Assembly (NCBI GenBank): GCA_002473165.1 | Contig: DKSD01000083.1 | Span: 1-37,422, forward strand | DNA length: 37,422 nucleotides | Source of the DNA: Succinatimonas sp. UBA7265 | GTDB lineage: Bacteria; Pseudomonadota; Gammaproteobacteria; Enterobacterales; Succinivibrionaceae | Direction: 5' to 3' | The notes under the pieces: generated by a model | Database searches by the model: none | The model's input: the letters and a program-made list of their open reading frames with translations, nothing else | Told to the model about the DNA's origin: nothing | Translations under genes and position numbers: made by a program | Shown here: positions 17,252 through 24,060 of the stretch, in pieces | Layout of the letters: every line of letters begins with the position of its first letter | How positions within the stretch are numbered: the first letter of the stretch is position 1

Positions 17252-17587
17252 TTACTGATAGTCAGCCTGCCCGCCGCCGTGGATGGTGATCTGGGTGGTG
17301 TTGCCCGGGAACTCGGTGTAGTCCTCGGAAGCGCCCTTGGACTCAACTCTCAGATCGAACTTGTCGTACTGGCCGTTGATAGTGATGGTCAGCTGGTTGC
17401 CTGACGGGAGGATCTTGCCCTCGATGAGGTTCTCTTCCCAGTCGTCAGTGGCGGAAGCGGAAATATAGACGCCGTCCAGATCAGAGGTGCTGCCGTTGAT
17501 CAGGGTCAGGGTCTGCGCATAGGCAGAAGAGGCAAAGGCCAGCACGCCGGCAAGACCGGCACCGATCAAAGCTTTCTTGAAGTTCAT
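17252..17587 (-). CDS. Small secreted beta-rich protein with SDDWxxxL-type domain
   Basis: This 111-residue protein has a clean Sec signal peptide ending AYA-Q at about residue 24. The mature 87 residues read as alternating beta strands (LTLINGSTSDLDGVYISAS, ATDDWEENLIEG, LPSGNQLTITI, DKFDLRVESKG). The pattern 'strand-YIS-S-x-DDW-x-x-x-L-x-G-x-x-L-x-x-G' resembles a small exported domain I have seen in other host-associated bacteria, with no known function. No cysteines are present. CAGGAG 6 bases before ATG is a strong ribosome site. It is monocistronic, bounded by its own terminator, and has a perfect CRP-type box 140 bases upstream. Confidence 0.8.
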   Translation of the reverse strand: MNFKKALIGAGLAGVLAFASSAYAQTLTLINGSTSDLDGVYISASATDDWEENLIEGKILPSGNQLTITINGQYDKFDLRVESKGASEDYTEFPGNTTQITIHGGGQADYQ

Positions 17588-17726
17588 GTTTTTCTCCTGA
17601 AAGAGTAACGTTATAACAACGCCCTAATCTGCTGCAGTTCTCTAGTTTTAATATTTCTTAGGATATTAAACACATCCAGCAAACTGAACGTATAAAAAAA
17701 TCTTACATACACGGTGTGAGATGCTT

Positions 17727-17742
17727 TGTGATTAAGATCACA
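17727..17742 (-). promoter_or_regulatory. CRP-type binding site
   Basis: TGTGATTAAGATCACA is a full match to the CRP consensus core TGTGA-N6-TCACA. It lies about 147 bases upstream of the small secreted protein start. With the likely -10 at about 17689-17696 the site would be near -51, so the exact activation geometry is uncertain. A catabolite-controlled secreted protein is the simplest reading. Confidence 0.65.
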
Positions 17743-18057
17743 CTTTAGTGAATTCACTTAGTCAAAACGATCAGGCAAACAAGGTTTTACTTGATTTTAA
17801 ATAAAAAATCAGATCTCCTGGGTTTGCAAGTATTTTTCCCAAAAAAATAAGGAAAAACTAAGAATTAGCAAGATATCTCTACGCGCAGGCAAGAGTGCGT
17901 CCCCTGATCCGGCCCGGCACGGCTTTAAAAGCCGCAAAAAAGCGGTTAACAGTTTAATTAAACATAAGATTTTCAAAAAATCGCTCAAAACACCGGTCAG
18001 CCGATTACGGCCGCCAGACTCTCAATTGCCGCTTTCGCCCGGGAACTTCACGCAAAG

Positions 18058-18092
18058 AACTATCTCATAAGAAACTTTCTTATGAGATAGTT
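18058..18092. repeat. Perfect 35-base palindrome followed by a T-run
   Basis: Seventeen bases AACTATCTCATAAGAAA, a single central C, then the exact complement TTTCTTATGAGATAGTT. On the plus strand it is followed by TTTT, giving an AT-rich stem with a T-run that could terminate a plus-strand transcript. No plus-strand gene precedes it. It could instead be an operator. A diverged partial copy, AACTTTCTTGTATAA, follows at about 18103. Confidence 0.7.
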
Positions 18093-18198
18093 TTTTATGA
18101 TGAACTTTCTTGTATAAAAACATTTTTTTGGACAAACGTCCAAACCGGAAAACGGGAAATACGCGGCAAGACCGGCGATCCCGGGCCTGCCGCATCAT

Positions 18199-18225
18199 AA
18201 AAAAACCCGGGGTTTGCGCCCCGGG
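18199..18225 (-). terminator. Rho-independent terminator of the dgo operon
   Basis: On the minus strand, CCCGGGG, a six-base loop and CCCCGGG are followed by a T-run. It lies 26 bases after the dgoD stop. Confidence 0.92.
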
Positions 18226-18251
18226 CCTTGGGTTTTATAAGTCACTTTGCC

Positions 18252-19403
18252 TTACCACTCGGAGACCGAGCCGTCAGGATGACGCCACACCGGATTGTGC
18301 CAGGACACATCGGTTTTCTTTGAAGCCTCGACGATCGCATGCTCGTTTATGACCACGCCCAGGCCTGGCTTGGTGAGCGCGTGCAGATAGCCGTCTGACA
18401 TATCGAAGTCCTCGGGGTTTTCCACATAGGTGAGCAGTTCGGCGCCCTGGTTGTAATGGATGCCCATGCTCTGCTCCTGCAGCGCCGCGTTGTAGCAGGC
18501 CATGTCGACGCACAGGCACGAGGCCAGCGCCACCGGCCCCAGCGGGCAGTGAGGGGCCAGGGCCACGTCACAGGCCTCGGCCATGGCGGCGATCTTCATG
18601 ACCTCGGTGATGCCGCCGGCGTGCGAGAGATCCGGCTGCAGGATGGAGACGCCGCGCCCTTCGAGCACGCGCTTGAAGTCATAGCGGGTGTACATGCGCT
18701 CGCCTGCGGCGATCAGCAGATCGGACTCGTCGGCCAGGATGCGGTAGTACTCGCAGTTTTCCGCGAGCACCGGCTCCTCGATGAAATAAGGATGATAGGG
18801 CTCAAGCTCTTTCATCATGATCTTGGCCATGGGCGCGGTCACGCGGCCGTGGAAGTCAAGCGCGAACTCGATGTCGTCGCCGAAAGCGTCGCGGATCTCC
18901 TGCGCGATGCTGATGGAGTGGCGGATCTTCTTGTGGGTGTCTATATACCCCAGATCCTCGCAGCCGTTGAGCTTGAAGGTGTCAAAACCGACCTTGCGCA
19001 GCTTCCTGATGCCCTCGATGACATCGGCGGGGCGATCGCCGCCCACCCAGGAATAGCACTTGATCTTGTCGCGGCAGCGCCCGCCCAAAAGCTCGGTGAC
19101 GTTGACGCCCAGGGCCTTGCCCTTGATGTCCCACAGCGCCTGATCGACGCCGGCGATGGCCGACATCATGACCGGGCCGCCGCGGTAGAAGCGGGTGCGG
19201 TAGAGCATCTGCCAGATGTCGTTGATGTTGCGCGGATCCATGCCGACGACATAATCGGCGATCTCGTGCACGGCGGCCTCAACGGTCTTGGCGTGCCCTT
19301 CAACCACCGGCTCGCCCCAGCCGGTGACGCCTTCGTCGGTATCAACTTTGACAAACATCCAGCGCGGCAGGACGCGGTAGGTGGAAAGCTTGGTGATCTT
19401 CAT
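18252..19403 (-). CDS. dgoD: D-galactonate dehydratase
   Basis: DgoD dehydrates D-galactonate to 2-dehydro-3-deoxy-D-galactonate in the cytoplasm, the first step of the De Ley-Doudoroff route. The 383-residue sequence follows E. coli DgoD throughout. All active-site residues known for the E. coli enzyme fall at the same positions here: D183 and H185 in DFHGR, E209 in FIEEP, E235 in AAGERM and H285 in LAPHCPLGP. AAGGG precedes the ATG. It is the last gene of dgoA-dgoK-dgoD, 53 bases after dgoK, with a GC-rich hairpin in that gap. Assignment is very secure. Confidence 0.97.
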   Translation of the reverse strand: MKITKLSTYRVLPRWMFVKVDTDEGVTGWGEPVVEGHAKTVEAAVHEIADYVVGMDPRNINDIWQMLYRTRFYRGGPVMMSAIAGVDQALWDIKGKALGVNVTELLGGRCRDKIKCYSWVGGDRPADVIEGIRKLRKVGFDTFKLNGCEDLGYIDTHKKIRHSISIAQEIRDAFGDDIEFALDFHGRVTAPMAKIMMKELEPYHPYFIEEPVLAENCEYYRILADESDLLIAAGERMYTRYDFKRVLEGRGVSILQPDLSHAGGITEVMKIAAMAEACDVALAPHCPLGPVALASCLCVDMACYNAALQEQSMGIHYNQGAELLTYVENPEDFDMSDGYLHALTKPGLGVVINEHAIVEASKKTDVSWHNPVWRHPDGSVSEW

Positions 19404-19424
19404 AAAAATCCCTTTTGCCTGATA

Positions 19425-19457
19425 AACAAAGGGGCGCCGGCGCGCCCCGGGTTTTGT
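19425..19457 (-). promoter_or_regulatory. Intercistronic hairpin between dgoK and dgoD
   Basis: On the minus strand GGGGCGC and GCGCCCC enclose GCCG, flanked by complementary AACAAA and TTTGTT with a small bulge. The stem is strong, but the following TTTGTTT is a short, interrupted T-run. It could be a partial terminator or RNA stabiliser setting the dgoD level below dgoA/dgoK. Confidence 0.6.
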
Positions 19458-20362
19458 TACAGCAGCGCCTCGGCGATCGGGAGCATGCCGCCTAAGAAGG
19501 CCTCGTCGCCTTCGAGCGAGAACGACTCGAGCCCTGCCAGCTTCAGGCCTTTTTGGTATCTGGCGGTCAGGAACGGGTTGGCGATGATGCCCAAAGCGCC
19601 GTCAGCCTTGGTGAAGCGGAAGAGCTTCTGCATGGAGGCGATCTCAGAGCCGATGAGCAGGCCGGAGAGGAACTCGCCCACGTGCGCAGGCTTGATGGCC
19701 CCCAGGATGTTGGCGCCGCGGATCTCAAAGAGGCGCGGGATGATGTTGTTCTCCTCATAGCCGCGCTTTAAGCCGGCCTCGAAATCAGCTGCGGAATCCT
19801 CCTGCTCGCCTGCGCCCAGACCCACGAGCGAGTATTTCATCATCAGGGCGTGGATCTCGCCGGTCATGGCGGTGCGGAAAGATTTGATCTTCATGCCGTC
19901 TGCGAGCACCCACTTGCAGTGCGTGCCCGGCATGAGGAAGACCTTGGAAGGCTGTTTGCGGATGGCGCCGCACAGCTGGGTCTCCTCGCCGCGGATCACG
20001 TTGTAGTTGTCAGGATCGCGCACGCACAGGCCCGGGATGATGCGCACTTTGTAGCCTTTGGAATGCTTGACCTCGGTAAGATGCCCCGGGAGCTCGGCCA
20101 GATCCACCGGGCAGTCGAGGTACTGGGCATCGGCCCAGCCGTTTATAGAGCCGACCATGCCGGCCATGGTCACCGGCAGCGGGCCGTACTTTTTAAACCA
20201 GTCGGCGGTCAGGCGGTCAAAGGCGCCCTCGCAGTCCTTGCCGCGGACCACAGTCACGCCCTCGTGGGATTTCTTCTCCTCAACCTGCTTCCCGTCGATG
20301 TAAAGGAAAGCCCTGATGTTCGTTGAACCCCAGTCCATGACCACGAAGTTCTTGTCTGCCAT
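19457..20362 (-). CDS. dgoK: 2-dehydro-3-deoxygalactonokinase
   Basis: DgoK phosphorylates 2-dehydro-3-deoxy-D-galactonate with ATP, giving the 6-phosphate that DgoA cleaves. The 301-residue length is normal. The ASKHA-type phosphate-binding start FVVMDWGSTNIRAF lies at residues 6-19. Typical family segments follow: TMAGMVGSINGW, PGLCVRDPDNYNVIRGEETQ, LMPGTHCKWV and a C-terminal GDEAFLGGMLPIAEAL. AGGAG lies about 10 bases before the ATG. It follows dgoA by 45 bases and precedes dgoD by 53. Confidence 0.95.
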   Translation of the reverse strand: MADKNFVVMDWGSTNIRAFLYIDGKQVEEKKSHEGVTVVRGKDCEGAFDRLTADWFKKYGPLPVTMAGMVGSINGWADAQYLDCPVDLAELPGHLTEVKHSKGYKVRIIPGLCVRDPDNYNVIRGEETQLCGAIRKQPSKVFLMPGTHCKWVLADGMKIKSFRTAMTGEIHALMMKYSLVGLGAGEQEDSAADFEAGLKRGYEENNIIPRLFEIRGANILGAIKPAHVGEFLSGLLIGSEIASMQKLFRFTKADGALGIIANPFLTARYQKGLKLAGLESFSLEGDEAFLGGMLPIAEALL

Positions 20363-20407
20363 AACGTTATGCTCCTGTTATTGTTTAAATTCTAAAAATG
20401 TTAATGA

Positions 20408-21049
20408 TCAGGCGATCGCCTTTACAAATTCGGCTGCGGCGCGCTCTATGGCGTCAAAATCGCCCGCGTCGGCGCGCTTTTTGTTGATGATGTTCGAGCC
20501 GATGCCCGCAGAGCAGCAGCCGTTCTCGAGGAAAGCTTTCACATTCTCGGCGCTCACGCCGCCCACGGCCATGAGCGGGATGTGGTTGATGGGCCCGCGA
20601 ATAGCTTTCAAATACGGCACGCCGAAATTGCCTATGGGGAAGATCTTCACGATGTCGGCGCCGGCGTTCCACGCCGTCGCGACCTCAGAGGGAGTCAGGG
20701 CGCCCGGAACGGCGATCAGGCTCAGGCGCTTCATCTCTTTTATGACCTCGACATCGACGTTGGGGGCGAGGGCAAAATCCGCACCGGCCTTTTTGGCCGC
20801 GCGCGCCTGCTCTACGGTCATCACCGTGCCGGCGCCCACGCAGATCTGATCGCCCAGTTCTTTTTTGATGAGCGAGATGGAATCCGGAGTGTCCTTAAGG
20901 TTCGTCGCCGAGGCCTGATCGAAGGTGATTTCCAGGCAGTGAATGCCGCCTTTTAAGATCCGCTTTGCGGCCTCCAGCAGTTTGTCGCCGTAGACCTGGC
21001 GCGAGATCGAGACGAGGCGGTTTTTCAAAATAAATTCCAAAGCATCCAT
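20408..21049 (-). CDS. dgoA: 2-dehydro-3-deoxy-6-phosphogalactonate aldolase (KDPG/KHG aldolase family)
   Basis: This class I aldolase cleaves 2-dehydro-3-deoxy-6-phosphogalactonate to pyruvate and glyceraldehyde 3-phosphate. The 213-residue TIM barrel has the family's catalytic Glu40 in LEITF and Schiff-base Lys135 in ADIVKIFP, plus GAGTV, APN and AVGGV loop motifs. I took ATG at 21049, with AAGGA 8-9 bases upstream, rather than the longer frame starting at 21091. The sequence reads more like the KDPG/KHG aldolases common in Firmicutes (ISRQVYGDKLLEAAKRIL) than like E. coli DgoA, so KDPG activity cannot be excluded. Its place ahead of dgoK and dgoD supports the galactonate role. It is the first gene of the operon. 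Confidence 0.88.
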   Translation of the reverse strand: MDALEFILKNRLVSISRQVYGDKLLEAAKRILKGGIHCLEITFDQASATNLKDTPDSISLIKKELGDQICVGAGTVMTVEQARAAKKAGADFALAPNVDVEVIKEMKRLSLIAVPGALTPSEVATAWNAGADIVKIFPIGNFGVPYLKAIRGPINHIPLMAVGGVSAENVKAFLENGCCSAGIGSNIINKKRADAGDFDAIERAAAEFVKAIA

Positions 21050-21070
21050 TTTTATTTCCTTTGCAAGCTT

Positions 21071-21095
21071 TCGTATGCCGGCTTTCGGCATGCGG
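21071..21095 (-). promoter_or_regulatory. Leader hairpin of the dgo operon
   Basis: A near-perfect hairpin with arms CGTATGCCG and CGGCATGCG around a five-base loop lies 20 to 45 bases before the dgoA start, in the presumed 5' leader. It may modulate translation or transcript stability. Confidence 0.5.
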
Positions 21096-21114
21096 GGCCA
21101 AAATGATTTTCTAA

Positions 21115-21139
21115 TATATTGTAGGTTACTACCAATATA
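21115..21139 (-). promoter_or_regulatory. dgo promoter dyad (candidate operator)
   Basis: TATATTG and CAATATA form a perfect 7-base inverted repeat separated by 11 bases that contain a second, one-half-base-offset dyad GTAG/CTAC. On the minus strand the proximal arm supplies a good -10 candidate (TATATT), so a bound repressor would cover the promoter. The regulator is unknown; the nearby IclR protein (23210..23974) is one candidate. Confidence 0.55.
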
Positions 21140-21309
21140 ATAGAAGATCTTCGGAGATAAATGCGCTCAGCGATCACATTTTTGCCGTCAGGCATAACCC
21201 CGCCCCCTGCCCGGACCGCCCGCTCTGTTCACCTCTTCACATCTGCAGAGGGCACATGGTGCTATCTTCAAAGACGAAGGAAAACTTCAGTTTCAAAGGA
21301 GAGAGAGAA

Positions 21310-21735
21310 ATGCACAAACTGACCGGCATCATCGCCTGCGCCGCCGCGCTGATCGCGCTGCCCTGCACGGCCGCCTATGATCCGCAGACTGAGTTGGCTC
21401 CAGGCTTTGATCAGTGCGTCACCAAGGCCGACGGCGGACCCATAGACGAGTGCCTGACAAACGCCTACGAGTTCTGGGACAAAATGCTCAACAAGGCTTA
21501 CAAGGCTGCCAAAGCGGACTGTGAGGGGGATCAGGCCTGCCTGACCAGGCTTAAGAAAGCCGAGCGCAGCTTTGTGGCCTATAAGGAGAACATGTCGGCA
21601 TTCCTCTATGAGCAGGACGGCGGCGGCGGCACCATGCAGCGCGACAACGCCAACGGCTTTGCCGCCCGCGTCACCAGGCTGCAGACGCTCATGCTCACCA
21701 ATCTCACGCTCGAGGAGCTCATGCAGAGCAAATAA
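21310..21735 (+). CDS. Secreted LprI-like (DUF1311) protein
   Basis: This 141-residue protein has a Sec signal peptide (about residues 1-22, ending in TAA) and an LprI/DUF1311-type domain. The diagnostic part is the helix ECLTNAYEFWDKMLNKAYKA, then CEGDQACLTRLKKAERSF and YKENMSAFL; the cysteines should form disulfides in the periplasm. Some DUF1311 proteins inhibit lysozyme, but most are uncharacterised. The frame is open from 21256, but ATG at 21310 follows AAAGGAGAGAGAGAA and makes a proper signal peptide. A strong terminator follows at 21744-21790. The dgo operon is divergent from it. Confidence 0.82.
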   Translation: MHKLTGIIACAAALIALPCTAAYDPQTELAPGFDQCVTKADGGPIDECLTNAYEFWDKMLNKAYKAAKADCEGDQACLTRLKKAERSFVAYKENMSAFLYEQDGGGGTMQRDNANGFAARVTRLQTLMLTNLTLEELMQSK

Positions 21736-21743
21736 CCCTCCGG

Positions 21744-21790
21744 ACGCAGGCCTTTTGAGGAAACTCCTTCCACGGGCCTGCGTTTTTTTT
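21744..21790 (+). terminator. Rho-independent terminator of the LprI-like gene
   Basis: Arms ACGCAGGCC and GGCCTGCGT enclose a 22-base region with a second small stem (GAGGAAACTCC-like), followed by eight T. It sits between the convergent LprI-like and TauE/SafE genes. Confidence 0.88.
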
Positions 21791-21812
21791 ACCCGCCTCT
21801 CAGGCCTTGCGC

Positions 21813-22559
21813 CTAAACCTTGAGCAGATAGGAAACTATAGAGAACACGCAGATCCCGATGAGCATGAAAACCACGATGAGGTGGAAGGTTTTGGCCGGG
21901 ATGTACTTTATGAGGTTGTTGCCCAGGGCGATCCCCAAAAACAGCGCCGGCAGCAGCCACGCCGCCTCACAGGCAGGCTCGGCAAGCGGCGTCCCCAGCG
22001 CCATGAACATCCCCAAGGATGCGATGTTAAGCAGCAGGAAGTAGCTTACAAGCGTGGCGCGCATCTGCACCGGGGTGTAGGTTGCGAAGGCAAAGTAGAT
22101 CAAAAGCGGCGGCCCGCCCATACCCGTAGTCATCACGAGGAATCCTGAGATGAGCCCGCAGATCACGCTGTTGCGCGGGCAGATCGAGAGCTTAACCTTA
22201 AAAAAGCGCATTCCCAGCAGGATCACCAAAAGCGCGATGCTGATGAGCACCTTAAGCTCATCGGAGTTTAAGCTGTCATAGACAAGCCAGCCTAAGGGAT
22301 CGCCTGCCACGGCGCCTGCGAGGATCCACAGCACCGTCTTAAAATCCGCGTCGCGGCGCACGAGCAGGATCTGCAGGAAGTTGCCTGCCAGCGCCAAAAG
22401 CAGCACCATGAGCACCACGAGCTTTGCCGGGTAGAAGAACATCAAAAGCGGCGCGGCGACGATCACGAGGCCAAAGCCCGTGACGGACTGGATAAAGGCC
22501 GCCACCAAAAGGCACGCCAGGGGTCCTATGTGGGAGACGAAAACGCTGAGCAGTTCCAT
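21813..22559 (-). CDS. TauE/SafE family permease
   Basis: This 248-residue polytopic membrane protein has about seven or eight hydrophobic segments. It shows the duplicated TauE/SafE pattern: SVTGFGLVIVAAPLLMFFYPAK near the N-terminus and GLISGFLVMTTGMGGPPLLI in the second half. Members are thought to export or import sulfite, sulfoacetate and other organic anions. GGAAG precedes the ATG. It lies between the dgo operon and the IclR gene. The window has no dgoT, so an organic-acid role is conceivable, but position is the only evidence. Convergent with the LprI-like gene. Confidence 0.85.
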   Translation of the reverse strand: MELLSVFVSHIGPLACLLVAAFIQSVTGFGLVIVAAPLLMFFYPAKLVVLMVLLLALAGNFLQILLVRRDADFKTVLWILAGAVAGDPLGWLVYDSLNSDELKVLISIALLVILLGMRFFKVKLSICPRNSVICGLISGFLVMTTGMGGPPLLIYFAFATYTPVQMRATLVSYFLLLNIASLGMFMALGTPLAEPACEAAWLLPALFLGIALGNNLIKYIPAKTFHLIVVFMLIGICVFSIVSYLLKV

Positions 22560-22849
22560 AAGCTTCCATTCCAGAATTTGCCGCTATTGTAGCCTCAGAG
22601 CCTCCCGTTCCCGCCCGATCCCCTAAAGCGCCCATGCAGGCACTTTTGGCGATCAGAGGCTGCGCAACGTCATACATCCTCTGATTCAGGGGATTTTTAA
22701 GTTTGAAATTAAAGAATTGTTCAAAAATTTCACAGGCGTTCCCGCGGAAAATCCTCGCAGGATCGCGCAAGCGGCGGGCTAAAAAGGTGCGAAGATCCCG
22801 CGGCGCTTGACTTTAGGGAAAATAAGGCGCGGGAGGTTTTCAGACAGGC
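22560..22849. other. Intergenic region without visible features
   Basis: This stretch of 290 bases lies between the hypothetical gene at 22850 and the TauE/SafE start. I see no clear terminator, RNA gene or additional coding region. It presumably contains the TauE/SafE promoter. Confidence 0.5.
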
Positions 22850-23206
22850 TCAGATAAGGTGATCGGTAAGGGTTTTAAGCGAGGGGCGGCCGGTTTGCGA
22901 CCAGGCATGATCCAGGATCTCAAAACAGCCGGGATCGGCGCAGCGCAAGCGCGCGATGAACACGGAGAACTGCTCGGGATCGAGGATCTGCTCGGTGCTC
23001 GAGCTGCGGGTGCGGCGAAAAAAAGATCTCACCTTAACGCTCACCTTGCGGATCACGACATAGCGCTCGCGATCGCGGCGCACCAGGATCGTCAGCTCAT
23101 CTGAGCCGCCATTGCGGTTAAAGCCCTTTTCGCAGGCATAGGCGCCAAAATCCACGCTGCAGATGAAATCGCAGCCTTTGATTTTAAGATGCCCTGCCCC
23201 CTGCAT
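22850..23206 (-). CDS. Hypothetical protein following the IclR regulator
   Basis: I do not recognise this 118-residue protein. It starts 3 bases after the IclR stop codon, so translation is probably coupled. It is basic in the middle (VRRDRERYVVIRKVSVKVRSFFRRTR), contains five cysteines, and has alternating strand-like segments (ELTILVRR, RYVVIRKVSVKVR) followed by a helical C-terminal half. No signal peptide or membrane segment. The ATG has only a weak upstream GAGG. It may be a nucleic-acid-binding or regulatory partner, but that is speculation. Confidence 0.55.
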   Translation of the reverse strand: MQGAGHLKIKGCDFICSVDFGAYACEKGFNRNGGSDELTILVRRDRERYVVIRKVSVKVRSFFRRTRSSSTEQILDPEQFSVFIARLRCADPGCFEILDHAWSQTGRPSLKTLTDHLI

Positions 23207-23209
23207 GCG

Positions 23210-23974
23210 CTACAGAGCCTCGGTCACCGCGGCGGCGCAGGACTTGGCGGATTTTACGATCTCAGGGATCAGTTCCTGTGTGAACTTTACGATCGTGCCC
23301 ACGATGGAGACAGCGCCCATGAGGTTGCCCTCGCGGTCAAAAACCGGCACGGCCACGCAGCGGATGTCGTTCTCGCCCTCGCTGTTGTCATAAGCCCACT
23401 TTTGCAGGCGGATGCGCGAGAGCTCTTTGCGCAGATCCTCAGGGTTCGTGATTGAAGTCGGAGTGGCCGGCGTGTAGTCAAGCGTGCTGATGATGCGCTC
23501 GCGCAGCGCGTCAGGCTGGAAGGCCAACAGGCATTTGCCCAGGCCTGCGTGCAGCAGCGACACCGACATGCCCTCGCGCGAGCGTATCCCCATGCCCGCG
23601 TGCGGCGGCACGAGTTTTACGGCATACCAGGCATCTTCGTTTTCCATGACGCCAAAGTGCACGGCCAGGCAGTCGTAGCTGTCCATGAGCGCGCTAAGCG
23701 GCGGGATCACGATCTCGCGCAGATCGAGCCCCTCGCGCGCGCTGTTGCCTAATGAGACCAGCTTCATCCACAGCTGCACCTTGCCGCGGCGGTCCTGGCG
23801 GATGAGCCCGTGGGCGCGCATCGCGTCGATGATCACGTACACGGAGCTTACGGGAAAGCCGGTGGCCTGGGTGATTTCCGAGACGGTGGCCTGACCGCGT
23901 TTTTGCAGAAATTCCATGATCGCCACGCAGCGGTCGACGGCCGGGGCGCGGGTTTTGACTACTTTCTCAGTCAT
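23210..23974 (-). CDS. IclR-family transcriptional regulator
   Basis: This 254-residue protein has the two IclR domains. The N-terminal winged helix-turn-helix (about 10-75) includes VDRCVAIMEFLQKRGQ, ATVSEITQATGFPVSSVYVIIDAM and HGLIRQD. The C-terminal effector domain (about 85-254) includes MGIRSREGMSVSLLHAGLGKCLLA, IRLQKWAYDNSEGENDIRCVAVPV and GAVSIVG. IclR proteins commonly control sugar-acid and aromatic catabolism, repressing until a small ligand binds. It is the only transcription factor of this kind in the window, about 2 kb from the dgo operon, and is a plausible regulator of it. A dyad overlaps its own promoter, pointing to autoregulation. No Shine-Dalgarno is present, and the -10 is so close that the mRNA may be nearly leaderless. 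Confidence 0.92.
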   Translation of the reverse strand: MTEKVVKTRAPAVDRCVAIMEFLQKRGQATVSEITQATGFPVSSVYVIIDAMRAHGLIRQDRRGKVQLWMKLVSLGNSAREGLDLREIVIPPLSALMDSYDCLAVHFGVMENEDAWYAVKLVPPHAGMGIRSREGMSVSLLHAGLGKCLLAFQPDALRERIISTLDYTPATPTSITNPEDLRKELSRIRLQKWAYDNSEGENDIRCVAVPVFDREGNLMGAVSIVGTIVKFTQELIPEIVKSAKSCAAAVTEAL

Positions 23975-23989
23975 GTGGCGGTATTTTTA

Positions 23990-24020
23990 TACTATGTTAG
24001 AGATATCTTTTAGCATAGTA
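23990..24020 (-). promoter_or_regulatory. Candidate autoregulatory operator of the IclR gene
   Basis: TACTATG and CATAGTA form a perfect 7-base inverted repeat with a 17-base spacer containing GATATC. On the minus strand the promoter-proximal arm overlaps a TATAAA-like -10 that lies only about 14-20 bases before the ATG. Binding here would block transcription. Confidence 0.55.
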
Positions 24021-24060
24021 CAAAATTAACCGGGCTGCCAAAAATTCCTCTTTTCAGTGC

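Larger units (their letters stand above)
17588..18251. other. Long AT-rich intergenic region
   Basis: These 664 bases hold no convincing gene. They contain the promoter region of the secreted protein gene with a CRP-type box (17727-17742), a perfect 35-base palindrome (18058-18092) and the dgoD terminator (18199-18225). The remainder is AT-rich without clear structure. Confidence 0.6.

Noticed and set aside
18456..19760. Long plus-strand open frame of 434 codons opposite dgoD and dgoK
   Set aside because: It is antisense to two securely identified genes; its protein is His/Asp/Val-rich and low in sense, as expected for the shadow of GC-rich coding DNA.
21268..21960. Minus-strand 230-codon frame opposite the LprI-like gene
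   Set aside because: It covers a clear secreted-protein gene and its terminator; the start and composition are unconvincing.
22339..22770. Minus-strand 143-codon frame overlapping the TauE/SafE start
   Set aside because: Most of it is an out-of-frame shadow of the permease gene with no ribosome site.
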